This document shows positions 1 to 5,608 of a stretch of 6,590 nucleotides of DNA, in pieces. The DNA is taken from positions 1-6,590 of the forward strand of contig VRUF01000165.1 in NCBI GenBank assembly GCA_019456245.1. The letters run 5' to 3'. A model generated the notes under the pieces. It searched no databases. It saw only the letters and a list, made by a program, of their open reading frames with translations, and had not been told where the DNA came from. Origin of the DNA: Planctomycetota bacterium. Its GTDB lineage: Bacteria; Planctomycetota; Phycisphaerae; Sedimentisphaerales; Anaerohalosphaeraceae. Within the stretch, counting starts at the first letter, position 1. Every line of letters starts with the position of its first letter. The translations under genes were made by a program, and so were the position numbers.

Positions 1-859
1 TAGTTCTTTTGGGCATCTTCGAATAAATATTCGTAGTACAGCCGTTATCACCGGTAAACATCAGCAGGGTATTATCGCGCAGGCCTTGTTTTTCGAGAGT
101 GTCAACAACTCGCCCGATACATTTATCCATATAAGCGACCATATCGTCAAAATATTCTTCGCCTCCCTTTCCCCAATGACCTTCACGAGTTCGGCTTCCG
201 CCTTCAGGGCTGTCCGGTGTAGGAACATAAGGAGGGTGTACCAGCGTCATCGGATAGTAAACGAAGAACGGCTTGCTTTTGGGCTTTTTTATAAAGTCGG
301 TAACATAATCGCAGATAACATCCGGCCCGTACCGGTCCTTGATCTCTTCGGTCTTCACCTTGCCGTCGATCATTATCCTCGGCTCCCAGAAACGGGACTC
401 TCTGCCCTCTATATGCCACAGGCAGTGATTCTCGAAACCAAAGCCGGCAACCTTTTCAGCGCCCCCGCCAAGCTGCCATTTCCCTGCGACAAGAGTTTCG
501 TAACCTGAATCTTTTAGCAGATTGGCAAATGTGATCTCTTTCGGATCGAGCTGACCGAACTTCGTATAGTTGCGGAAGTTGTATTTACCCGTCATTATCT
601 CAACACGTGAGGGCGTACATATCGGCTGCGAGAAACAATAATCAAACCGCATACCTTCCTTCGCAAGCCGATCCAAAACGGGCGTCTTATAGCTTAACGA
701 TCCATAGGCCGAAATACCCTCAAACCCGATGTCGTCAGCCATGATCAAAACAATGTTAGGTCGTTTCTTATTTTTATCCGTAACTTTCCCAATAGCATTG
801 CTGCCCAGAAACCCAAGGCTAACGCCCACACCTGCTTTTAAAAAATCTCTTCGCCGCAT
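1..859 (-). CDS. Tat-exported type I (formylglycine) sulfatase, C-terminus outside window
   Basis: Alkaline-phosphatase-superfamily sulfatase that would hydrolyse sulfate esters, probably on carbohydrate, outside the cytoplasm. Only the first 286 residues are present; the frame is open at base 1. The N-terminus is a twin-arginine signal (RRRDFLK at residues 2-8, then a Gly/Val/Leu-rich stretch to about 24). The catalytic domain starts at RPNIVLIMADD (33-43), where D42 and D43 are predicted metal ligands. The formylglycine site is CTPSR (81-85), a cysteine-type CxPxR needing a maturation enzyme not seen here. GKWQLGG (126-132) holds the expected Lys127, but Gln129 replaces the usual His. H208 (HPPYVPTP) and TGDNG (269-273; D271, N272) match further active-site and metal positions. 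The ATG follows AGGTGA by 6 bases. It is 50 bases downstream of the zinc-ribbon gene and may be co-transcribed with it. Family is certain; substrate is not inferable. Confidence 0.93.
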   Translation of the reverse strand, partial: MRRRDFLKAGVGVSLGFLGSNAIGKVTDKNKKRPNIVLIMADDIGFEGISAYGSLSYKTPVLDRLAKEGMRFDYCFSQPICTPSRVEIMTGKYNFRNYTKFGQLDPKEITFANLLKDSGYETLVAGKWQLGGGAEKVAGFGFENHCLWHIEGRESRFWEPRIMIDGKVKTEEIKDRYGPDVICDYVTDFIKKPKSKPFFVYYPMTLVHPPYVPTPDSPEGGSRTREGHWGKGGEEYFDDMVAYMDKCIGRVVDTLEKQGLRDNTLLMFTGDNGCTTNIYSKMPKRT

Positions 860-909
860 AATGAGTCACCTAACTGAAATTAATCATTAGAAATTAAACA
901 TTAGACATT

Positions 910-1437
910 CTAAAAAGCTCCCCATTTTTGCCTTCCCGGGATATAGTTGGTTGGGCAAATGTAACGGAAGATATTTGCGATTCTTTTTGTTTTGGCATAT
1001 TTTTCAACGTTTTCGACCTGCATGGCAGCAAGTTCGTCGCCAAAAACTTCGTCGAAATATTCATGTGCAGCTTTTTTGCGGTCCTCTTCGGTTTCATACA
1101 AACCGCGTATTTCCCTTAACTCACCCGCATCAAGCCAGAAACCGGCGCAGCTTGGGCATTCGTCAATCTCTACACTCTTTTTGACGCTGAAAAAATGCCT
1201 CATCATTACAATATCATCGCATTTCGGGCATTTTATTCTCTTGGAATGATCCACAACCAAACTTTCATCCCGTTCGACATCCAGGAGTTCATCTCCGGCA
1301 AATTCATGCTCTTCATCAAGCTTTTTCAGTTCAAAGTTATCAAACCAGATCCCTCCACAGCCGCCTTTACAAACATTGACCGCTACACCTTCGACATTCA
1401 TTTCCTGTAATACATTTTCGCATGCCGGACATTTCAT
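910..1437 (-). CDS. Double zinc-ribbon protein, zf-TFIIB family (COG3809-like)
   Basis: A 175-residue soluble protein with two TFIIB-type zinc ribbons. Ribbon 1 has CPAC (C3, C6) and CKGGC (C23, C27) followed by GIWFDNFEL (29-37). Ribbon 2 has CPKC (C70, C73) and CPSC (C94, C97) followed by GFWLDAGEL (99-107). The Cys pairs plus a W-[FL]-D-x-x-E-L motif are typical of the family, whose cellular role is poorly defined; zinc binding is expected, and nucleic-acid or protein binding is only a possibility. The second pair of ribbon 1 is spaced C-x3-C instead of C-x2-C. An acidic linker (41-66) separates the ribbons, and a charged helical region (112-150) leads to a C-terminal end containing YICPTNYIPG. 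The ATG at 1437 is preferred over an in-frame upstream start because GAAGGGG lies 8 bases before it and the ribbon begins at once. No membrane segment is visible. Confidence 0.85.
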   Translation of the reverse strand: MKCPACENVLQEMNVEGVAVNVCKGGCGGIWFDNFELKKLDEEHEFAGDELLDVERDESLVVDHSKRIKCPKCDDIVMMRHFFSVKKSVEIDECPSCAGFWLDAGELREIRGLYETEEDRKKAAHEYFDEVFGDELAAMQVENVEKYAKTKRIANIFRYICPTNYIPGRQKWGAF

Positions 1438-1458
1438 AATCTGTTCCCCTTCAAAAAA

Positions 1459-1464
1459 ATTGTA
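1459..1464 (-). promoter_or_regulatory. Possible -10 box for the zinc-ribbon gene
   Basis: On the minus strand TACAAT (5 of 6 to TATAAT) lies about 22 bases before the ATG at 1437, with the ribosome binding site between them. The hexamer 17 bases further upstream (GTGCTT) is a poor -35, so this is only a weak candidate. The gene could equally be read through from the acyltransferase gene, 68 bases upstream. Confidence 0.25.
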
Positions 1465-1505
1465 TTCCCGTGACTGTAACAAAGCACGTATTTATTCATT
1501 TATCA

Positions 1506-2456
1506 TTAGACATTTTTCCGGCGTTCCTCTTTAGGGCGGTGTTTCCATCTTCGGTGCAGCCACCAGTAATGGCTTGGATCCTGACGGATAAAGTTCTCTG
1601 TCTCCCTGACGTATTCCTGGGTGATCCATGTCAAAGGATCGTCCTTGTCTTTCCATTCTTCGGGGAATATGATCCGATGGATTTCGATCTCGAAGAAGAA
1701 TTTATTTCCAACACGTTTTGCAGATGCGATCGCAACCGGCATATCGTAATGCATTGCCAGCAGGGCGATAGACTTATACGTACTTGCCTTCTTTCCGAAG
1801 AAATCGACGAAGACGCCTTTCTTACCCGCATCCTGATCTGCGATAAAACCCACAGATGCGTGCTCTTTGATGATGTCATCCATCTTGTCGGTAGCGCCTT
1901 TTTTATCTATTATCTTCTGACCGGTATGCTTTCGCAGACTCAGCAGATAGTTGTTCATGTACTTATTGTCAAGAGGCCGGGCGATACTGTAGAGGTTAAA
2001 TCCAAACAGACCGAGCATATATCCCATGATCTCAAAGTTGCCGTAATGAGCAGTCAGCAACAGCAAACCCTGACCGCCCTGCATGATCCATTTGGAGTGC
2101 TCAAGATTCTTGTAATTGGCGAACTTATGGCAGTTGTCACGGTTGATAAGCCGGCTTGTAAAGAATATGTCTACCACCATCATAACGATTTGTTCAAAAC
2201 TTCGCCTGCCCGTTTCGATGCACCACTGTTCGTCTTTTTCCGGGAAGCTTCTTCGCAGATTTTCAAGGGCACGCTCTCTGCCTCTCTGGTAATGTTTCCA
2301 CATCAGTCTGCCTAAAAACCGCGCAAGACGCAGATTTGCATTCACACTGAATCGATACAGTACAAACAGCAACACACGCAGAGCCGCATATGCCAGCCAA
2401 TCCCTTACGGGACGGGCTTTACGCTTCTTTTTTCGGTTTTTGCGAATTTCAGTCAT
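1506..2456 (-). CDS. Lysophospholipid acyltransferase, LpxL/HtrB-like (lipid A acyltransferase family)
   Basis: A 316-residue protein of the LpxL/LpxM/HtrB group, which transfers an acyl chain from acyl-ACP to a lipid A precursor at the cytoplasmic face of the inner membrane. The N-terminus is strongly basic (residues 5-18), followed by a hydrophobic helix (about 20-36) that probably anchors the protein. The catalytic HX4E motif is HYGNFE (H137, E142). Other family signatures are the RP motif (160-161), GFIADQDAG (203-211) with D207-Q208, VDFFGKKAST (217-226), and the C-terminal WWLHRRWKHRP. Length is normal for the family. The ATG at 2456 has AAGG about 8 bases upstream and a good promoter in front. 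This implies an LPS-type outer membrane if the substrate is lipid A, but related enzymes acylate phosphatidylinositol mannosides or ornithine lipids, so the exact acceptor is uncertain. No other lipid A genes are adjacent. Confidence 0.9.
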   Translation of the reverse strand: MTEIRKNRKKKRKARPVRDWLAYAALRVLLFVLYRFSVNANLRLARFLGRLMWKHYQRGRERALENLRRSFPEKDEQWCIETGRRSFEQIVMMVVDIFFTSRLINRDNCHKFANYKNLEHSKWIMQGGQGLLLLTAHYGNFEIMGYMLGLFGFNLYSIARPLDNKYMNNYLLSLRKHTGQKIIDKKGATDKMDDIIKEHASVGFIADQDAGKKGVFVDFFGKKASTYKSIALLAMHYDMPVAIASAKRVGNKFFFEIEIHRIIFPEEWKDKDDPLTWITQEYVRETENFIRQDPSHYWWLHRRWKHRPKEERRKNV

Positions 2457-2486
2457 TATATGCCTTAACTACGTTTTCGAGCAGAA

Positions 2487-2515
2487 ATTATAACCAAACA
2501 CCCGCTTGTGGTAAA
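2487..2515 (-). promoter_or_regulatory. Sigma70-type promoter for the acyltransferase gene
   Basis: The minus strand reads TTTACC (2515-2510), exactly 17 bases, then a perfect TATAAT (2492-2487). Transcription would start near 2480, leaving a leader of about 24 bases that contains the AAGG ribosome binding site before the ATG at 2456. It lies wholly in the 100-base gap after the membrane-protein gene. This is the best promoter match in the window. Confidence 0.65.
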
Positions 2516-2556
2516 GCGATAAACCTCTGTAGATGAAAACCATAGACGTTTACGGA

Positions 2557-2895
2557 TTAGAAGTTTGCGAAATCTTTGTATATCGGGAGTATGTAAAAGT
2601 TGGCTAAAACAATGACGAATGCTACAATTATTAGTGTGGTTACTGTTGCCAGAATAATAGCGATCTGATTCTGGTGTTTTCCTCTTGCGAAAAAAGTGAG
2701 GCGAATGATGCATGCTGCCGCCAATTGCGTTACGAACATGCTGATCATCAATTTTGAGGTCATTTCAGGGCGAAAAACAAGCAAGATGATTAAACTGACA
2801 ATAGAGAGTATCAGTCCAAATGCAGCGAAGCAGGTCCATTGAGGTTTTTCGCTATCATAATGTTTGTAATGATCAGATTCATCGTTTTTAAGCAT
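2557..2895 (-). CDS. Small three-helix membrane protein of unknown function
   Basis: I do not recognise this 112-residue protein. It has a short charged, His/Asp/Lys-rich N-terminus (2-18) followed by three hydrophobic segments at about 23-41, 48-69 and 77-103. A positive cluster (R71, K73, H74) sits between helices 2 and 3. The pattern fits an integral inner-membrane protein and resembles the small DUF4190-type proteins only in layout. The frame extends upstream to an ATG at 2955, but I prefer the ATG at 2895 because AGAGG lies about 10 bases before it and the extension (starting MLYQQFHAYMSIDY) adds no recognisable element. It is separated from the acyltransferase gene by 100 bases containing that gene's own promoter, so a shared role is not implied. 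Confidence 0.65.
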   Translation of the reverse strand: MLKNDESDHYKHYDSEKPQWTCFAAFGLILSIVSLIILLVFRPEMTSKLMISMFVTQLAAACIIRLTFFARGKHQNQIAIILATVTTLIIVAFVIVLANFYILPIYKDFANF

Positions 2896-3482
2896 AGTGA
2901 GGGGTCCTCTTAAGTAGTCTATTGACATATAAGCATGAAATTGCTGATATAACAAGCATAATACGAATGATCAAAATGCAAAACCCCATTCTGACGCAGT
3001 CAGAAGGTTTTGAGTAGTATAATTTTTCAAATTAGTGCTTAGGGTTTTGACACAGTTCTGCTTTCAAAAAAAACCGAATGAAAAGGCATGTTGGCAGAAC
3101 CGACAAGGGTGTAAATTCCTGTACATGAGAGCCTGTTTTTGACGATCTGACGAGAACTTAGCCAAAGTGTTGCAGAAAAATACTGTAAATTACAATTTTT
3201 TTATTGCAAAAGGCTTGCTCTTAGTATAGCATTTGCCGTTGTATAGAGTGGCAAACTTGATTACAGGTATGAAAACAGCTAAATATTTAAGCTGGAAGCG
3301 GATCAGAAGTGGTTAATTTTACGACTATTTAGGAAGCAGTTGTCTGCTGGTCGCTTTTACCCCCCGCTTTGATTGATGTAATTGCGGTTGCGGACGCTGC
3401 TGTCTTCATATCCTCTATAAGGCCAGATTCTGTTTCACATGCGGGATCTGGTTTTATTTATGCGCGGATGGAAAGAGTTTAA
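2896..3482. other. 587-base region without a convincing gene; several hairpins
   Basis: No frame on either strand gives a recognisable protein. The stretch is AT-rich with many stops. It contains the strong hairpin at 2980-3011 (listed separately). It also has a 7-base inverted repeat GTTCTGC/GCAGAAC (about 3055-3061 with 3095-3101), TTTGCC/GGCAAA around 3231-3255, a near-palindrome CAGCT...AGCTG at 3276-3294, AGCAG-TTGT-CTGCT at 3335-3348, and CCAGAT/ATCTGG at 3423-3450. It could hold the leader of the membrane-protein gene, the trailer of tRNA-Ser, a small RNA, or a decayed gene. The sequence alone does not choose among these. Confidence 0.6.
2980..3011. terminator. Strong hairpin, candidate bidirectional terminator
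   Basis: TTCTGAC/GTCAGAA (7 pairs) closes a GCA loop. After a 3-base bulge (CCA), AAAACC/GGTTTT adds 6 more pairs. Both strands end in a short T run: GGTTTT on plus, and GGGGTTTTGCATTTT on minus. It lies 85 bases upstream of the membrane-protein start, so it could end a transcript coming through tRNA-Ser or act as a leader attenuator. The T tracts are short, so efficiency is uncertain. Confidence 0.5.
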
Positions 3483-3570
3483 CGGAGAAGGCGGGATTCG
3501 AACCCGCGGTACGGACAAGCCGTACACAGCCTTTCCAAGGCTGCTCCATAAGCCACTCGGACACCTCTCC
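3483..3570 (-). tRNA. tRNA-Ser, anticodon GGA
   Basis: A complete class II cloverleaf of 88 bases on the minus strand. The acceptor stem is GGAGAGG with CTTCTCC (one G-U pair) and the discriminator is G, as expected for serine. The D-arm TCC/GGA, anticodon stem CAGCC/GGCTG with loop TTGGAAA, a long variable arm (GTACGG/CCGTAC) and T-arm GCGGG-TTCGAAT-CCCGC are all present. The anticodon GGA reads UCC and UCU. CCA is not encoded: the next bases are TTAAAC. The long variable arm and the anticodon agree on serine. Confidence 0.97.
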
Positions 3571-3587
3571 AGGTATTTTTCTGACAA

Positions 3588-3616
3588 AGTTTTTGTATTT
3601 GTAACATTTTTGTCAA
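3588..3616 (-). promoter_or_regulatory. Possible promoter for tRNA-Ser
   Basis: A perfect -35 hexamer TTGACA (minus, 3616-3611) is followed after 17 bases by AAAACT, a poor -10, 17 bases before the tRNA 5' end. The -35 match and the position are attractive; the -10 is not. Read-through from yebC, 133 bases upstream, is the alternative. Confidence 0.35.
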
Positions 3617-3703
3617 ATCTAATTCGTTTCGCATTGTAATGACGGACAGCCAATGCCTAAAGTATTACTTTTGTTTGGGGGGGGGCATTCGAATTCTTCC
3701 ACC

Positions 3704-4453
3704 TTACCCAAGTTCGGATAGTATCTCCTCCGCGATATCGAAGTTGGCGTATACGTTTTGAACATCGTCATGGTCTTCGAATTCTTCCATCAGCACAAGC
3801 AGCTTTTTTGCCGTCTCCGCGTTATCTACCGGTATCGTATTTTGCGGAACCATCGAAAGGTCTGCGACCTGCATAGCTATCTCGTTTTCCGCAAGTGCCC
3901 CTTTGATATCTTCGAACGCTGCAGGTTCGCAGGTTATTTCGTAGACTTCGCCAAGATTTTCCATATCCTCTGCACCGGCGGTAAGAACGATCTCCATCAG
4001 ATCGTCTTCTTTCACGTCGGCGACACTAACCGTAAACACACCTTTCTTTTCGAACATCCACGCAACGCATCCGCTTGCACCAAGTGATCCGCCGCGCTTT
4101 TCGAATATCTTTTTGATCTCAGGACCGGTCCGGTTCCTGTTATCTGTCAAACCGTCCATCATGATAGCTATTCCGCCGGGTGCATACCCTTCGTACAGAA
4201 CGTCTTCGTAAGATATATCGCCAAGATCGCCGGTACCTTTCTTGATTGCCTTTTCGATAGTATCCTTAGGCATATTTGCTTGCTTGGCTTTATCGATAGA
4301 ATATCGCAGCGTTAGGTTTTGGTTTGGATCGCCGCCGCCTGCTTTTGCCGCTACGATGATCATCCTGGCGATTTTGCTCCATAGCTTGCCGCGCTTGGCG
4401 TCGTTAGCTGCCTTTTTGTGTTTGATACCCGCCCAGTGCGAATGTCCTGACAT
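3704..4453 (-). CDS. yebC: YebC/PmpR/TACO1 family protein
   Basis: A 249-residue cytoplasmic protein of the YebC/TACO1 family. Members have been described as DNA-binding transcriptional regulators (PmpR type) and, for TACO1 and some bacterial homologues, as ribosome-associated factors that help translation. The N-terminal signature MSGHSHWAGIKHKKAANDAKRG opens the protein, followed by a Lys/Ala-rich helix ending in AGGGDP (about 38-43), then NMPKDTIEKAIKKGTG and YEGYAPGG, all typical. The remaining sequence matches the two alpha/beta domains, and the length is normal. The ATG at 4453 is chosen because AAAGGG lies 9 bases before it (T-G-C-A-A-A-T after GG) and the signature starts there; a TTG 27 bases upstream is less likely. 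There is no ruvC neighbour, a common partner elsewhere. A 9-base G run follows the stop after 18 bases. Confidence 0.95.
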   Translation of the reverse strand: MSGHSHWAGIKHKKAANDAKRGKLWSKIARMIIVAAKAGGGDPNQNLTLRYSIDKAKQANMPKDTIEKAIKKGTGDLGDISYEDVLYEGYAPGGIAIMMDGLTDNRNRTGPEIKKIFEKRGGSLGASGCVAWMFEKKGVFTVSVADVKEDDLMEIVLTAGAEDMENLGEVYEITCEPAAFEDIKGALAENEIAMQVADLSMVPQNTIPVDNAETAKKLLVLMEEFEDHDDVQNVYANFDIAEEILSELG

Positions 4454-4510
4454 ATTTGCACCCTTTACATATAATACCAAAATTCCAATTAATTAAAAAT
4501 CAAATAGCCT

Positions 4511-4554
4511 CGGCCAGCCTGTCCCGCCGAAGCCTTGGCGAAGGAGGAAGGCCG
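4511..4554. repeat. Palindromic intergenic repeat, copy 1
   Basis: The sequence folds as CGGCC...GGCCG outside with CGCC...GGCG inside. It shares CCTGTCC and GCGAAGGA with copies 2 and 3, in the same orientation. It lies between hisG and yebC, 57 bases upstream of the yebC start. It is the most diverged of the three copies. Confidence 0.7.
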
Positions 4555-4580
4555 AATCCACAACTAAGAACTAAAAACTG

Positions 4581-4622
4581 TCGCGACCTGTCCTCCGTAG
4601 CTTTAGCGAAGGATGGAAGCGA
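4581..4622. repeat. Palindromic intergenic repeat, copy 2, abutting the hisG stop
   Basis: It begins TCGCGACCTGTCCTCCGTAG and ends GCGAAGGATGGAAGCGA, giving an outer TCGC/GCGA stem and a TCC/GGA-rich inner stem. Its last base is immediately next to the hisG TAA (4625-4623). The position suggests a 3'-end hairpin for the hisG transcript, either stabilising the RNA or ending it; no T run follows on the minus strand. It matches copy 3 closely, apart from material inserted in the copy 3 loop. Confidence 0.8.
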
Positions 4623-5498
4623 TTAATGAATAACTTTATTAAGCGGATAAGTTATAATACCAGTTGCCCCGGCGCGTTTCAGTTCCGGGATCATCCGCCG
4701 ATCATCCTTATCATCAACGATGATCTCGAGCGCAACATAGTCTTTATCGACAAGATTTGACACAGTAGGACTTTTTTCCGCCGGAAGAATACTCAGTATT
4801 TTATCCAGGTCGGCCTTCATGACATTCATCTTCATGCCAACCTTAGTTTTTGCGTCGATTGCCGCATTAAGAAGGATCGAGATGTTTTCAATTTTCTCGC
4901 GTTTAAACTTGTCCTTCCACGCAGACTTATTCGCGATAAATCGCGTTGTAGAGGTAAGAATCGTATCCAGAACCTTGAGGTTATTTGCCCGCAGCGAAGA
5001 ACCTGTTTCGGTAAGTTCGACAATACCGCTTACCAATCGCGCCTTAACTTCCGTAGCACCCCAACTGAATTCGACCTTTACATTGATTTTCTTTTTCGCG
5101 AAATATTTTTCCGTCGCGTTAACAAGTTCCGTCGCGATGATCCCGCCTTCGAGGTCTTCGGGTTTGTTGATATCCGATTCGTTCGGAACCGCCAGAACCC
5201 ATCGAGCCGGTTTGCTCGTCGCCTTACTGTAAAGCAGCTCGCAAACTTCATGCACATCCGAACCGTTTTCCATAACCCAGTCATGACCCGTAAATCCTGC
5301 ATCGAGTACGCCGTCTTCCACATATCGGCTCATCTCCTGTGCACGAAGAAGGATGAGGCTGATTTCGTCGTCGTCAATCCGGGGGAAATAACTGCGTTCG
5401 TATCCCGATATATTAAACCCGGCCCTTTCAAACAGATCGAACGTCGCCGTTTGCAAACTACCCTTAGGAACACCAAGTTTAAGCACATTATCACACAA
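4623..5498 (-). CDS. hisG: ATP phosphoribosyltransferase, long form (first step of histidine biosynthesis)
   Basis: HisG condenses ATP with PRPP to phosphoribosyl-ATP, the committed step of histidine synthesis, in the cytoplasm. The 291-residue length and the C-terminal domain (about 215-291, ending GATGIITYPLNKVIH) identify the long form. That form carries its own ACT-like histidine-feedback domain and does not need HisZ. Visible family motifs are GVPKGSL (9-15), the DAGFTGHDW region (66-74), and the PRPP-binding loop ELTETGSSLRANNL (161-174). The start is TTG at 5498: AAAGGG ends 7 bases before it, whereas the next in-frame candidate, GTG at 5486, is 19 bases away, and a nearby ATG is out of frame. 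No other his gene is in the window, so hisG appears unlinked from the rest of the pathway here. Palindromic repeats lie on both sides. Confidence 0.96.
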   Translation of the reverse strand: MCDNVLKLGVPKGSLQTATFDLFERAGFNISGYERSYFPRIDDDEISLILLRAQEMSRYVEDGVLDAGFTGHDWVMENGSDVHEVCELLYSKATSKPARWVLAVPNESDINKPEDLEGGIIATELVNATEKYFAKKKINVKVEFSWGATEVKARLVSGIVELTETGSSLRANNLKVLDTILTSTTRFIANKSAWKDKFKREKIENISILLNAAIDAKTKVGMKMNVMKADLDKILSILPAEKSPTVSNLVDKDYVALEIIVDDKDDRRMIPELKRAGATGIITYPLNKVIH

Positions 5499-5530
5499 TC
5501 TACTACCCTTTCAATCTACTATCTACTTAC
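5496..5530 (-). promoter_or_regulatory. hisG ribosome binding site framed by AGTAGATTG repeats
   Basis: On the minus strand AGTAGATTG occurs at 5520-5512 and again at 5504-5496, with the ribosome binding site AAAGGG (5511-5506) between them. A partial third unit (AGTAGAT) precedes the first. The second copy ends in the TTG start codon itself. The close SD spacing is what supports the TTG start. The repeats may be ordinary spacer sequence of this genome. Confidence 0.55.
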
Positions 5531-5533
5531 TGC

Positions 5534-5604
5534 TCGCGACCTGTCCTCCGTAGCTGGTTTCTTCGTAGCCTACGGCGAAGTAGAATAGCGAAGGATGGAA
5601 GCGA
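5534..5604. repeat. Palindromic intergenic repeat, copy 3, with a nested hairpin
   Basis: Its two flanks match copy 2: TCGCGACCTGTCCTCCGTAG at the left and TAGCGAAGGATGGAAGCGA at the right. Between them about 30 extra bases form their own near-palindrome (TTCTTCGTAGCC and GGCGAAGTAGAA, about 5559-5585). It lies 4 bases past the stop of the HhH-GPD-like gene and 35 bases before the hisG start, in the same orientation as copies 1 and 2. Confidence 0.8.
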
Positions 5605-5608
5605 CACG

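Noticed and set aside
86..508. Plus-strand open frame of 140 codons
   Set aside because: It is antisense to the sulfatase, which has a full set of active-site motifs on the minus strand.
1470..2315. Long plus-strand open frame of 281 codons
   Set aside because: It lies opposite the acyltransferase gene, whose product carries clear family motifs; the plus-strand translation shows no recognisable domain.
3018..3023. Plus-strand TATAAT after the 2980-3011 hairpin
   Set aside because: There is no acceptable -35 at 16-18 bases and no gene downstream on the plus strand.
3269..3316. 15-codon plus-strand frame starting MKTAKYL
   Set aside because: Too short, no ribosome binding site, and it contains a palindrome that better explains its composition.
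3329..3409. 26-codon minus-strand frame (starts MKTAASATA) preceded by AGAGG
   Set aside because: The SD-like sequence is only 2 bases from the ATG, the peptide resembles nothing I know, and such short frames arise by chance.
3423..3454. CCAGAT/ATCTGG hairpin as the tRNA-Ser terminator
   Set aside because: The T run follows on the plus strand, whereas the tRNA is on the minus strand; the stem is only 6 pairs with a long loop.
4511..5604. The three similar repeats as a CRISPR array
   Set aside because: They are irregularly spaced, separated by whole genes, internally palindromic and variable in length, with no regular spacers or cas genes.
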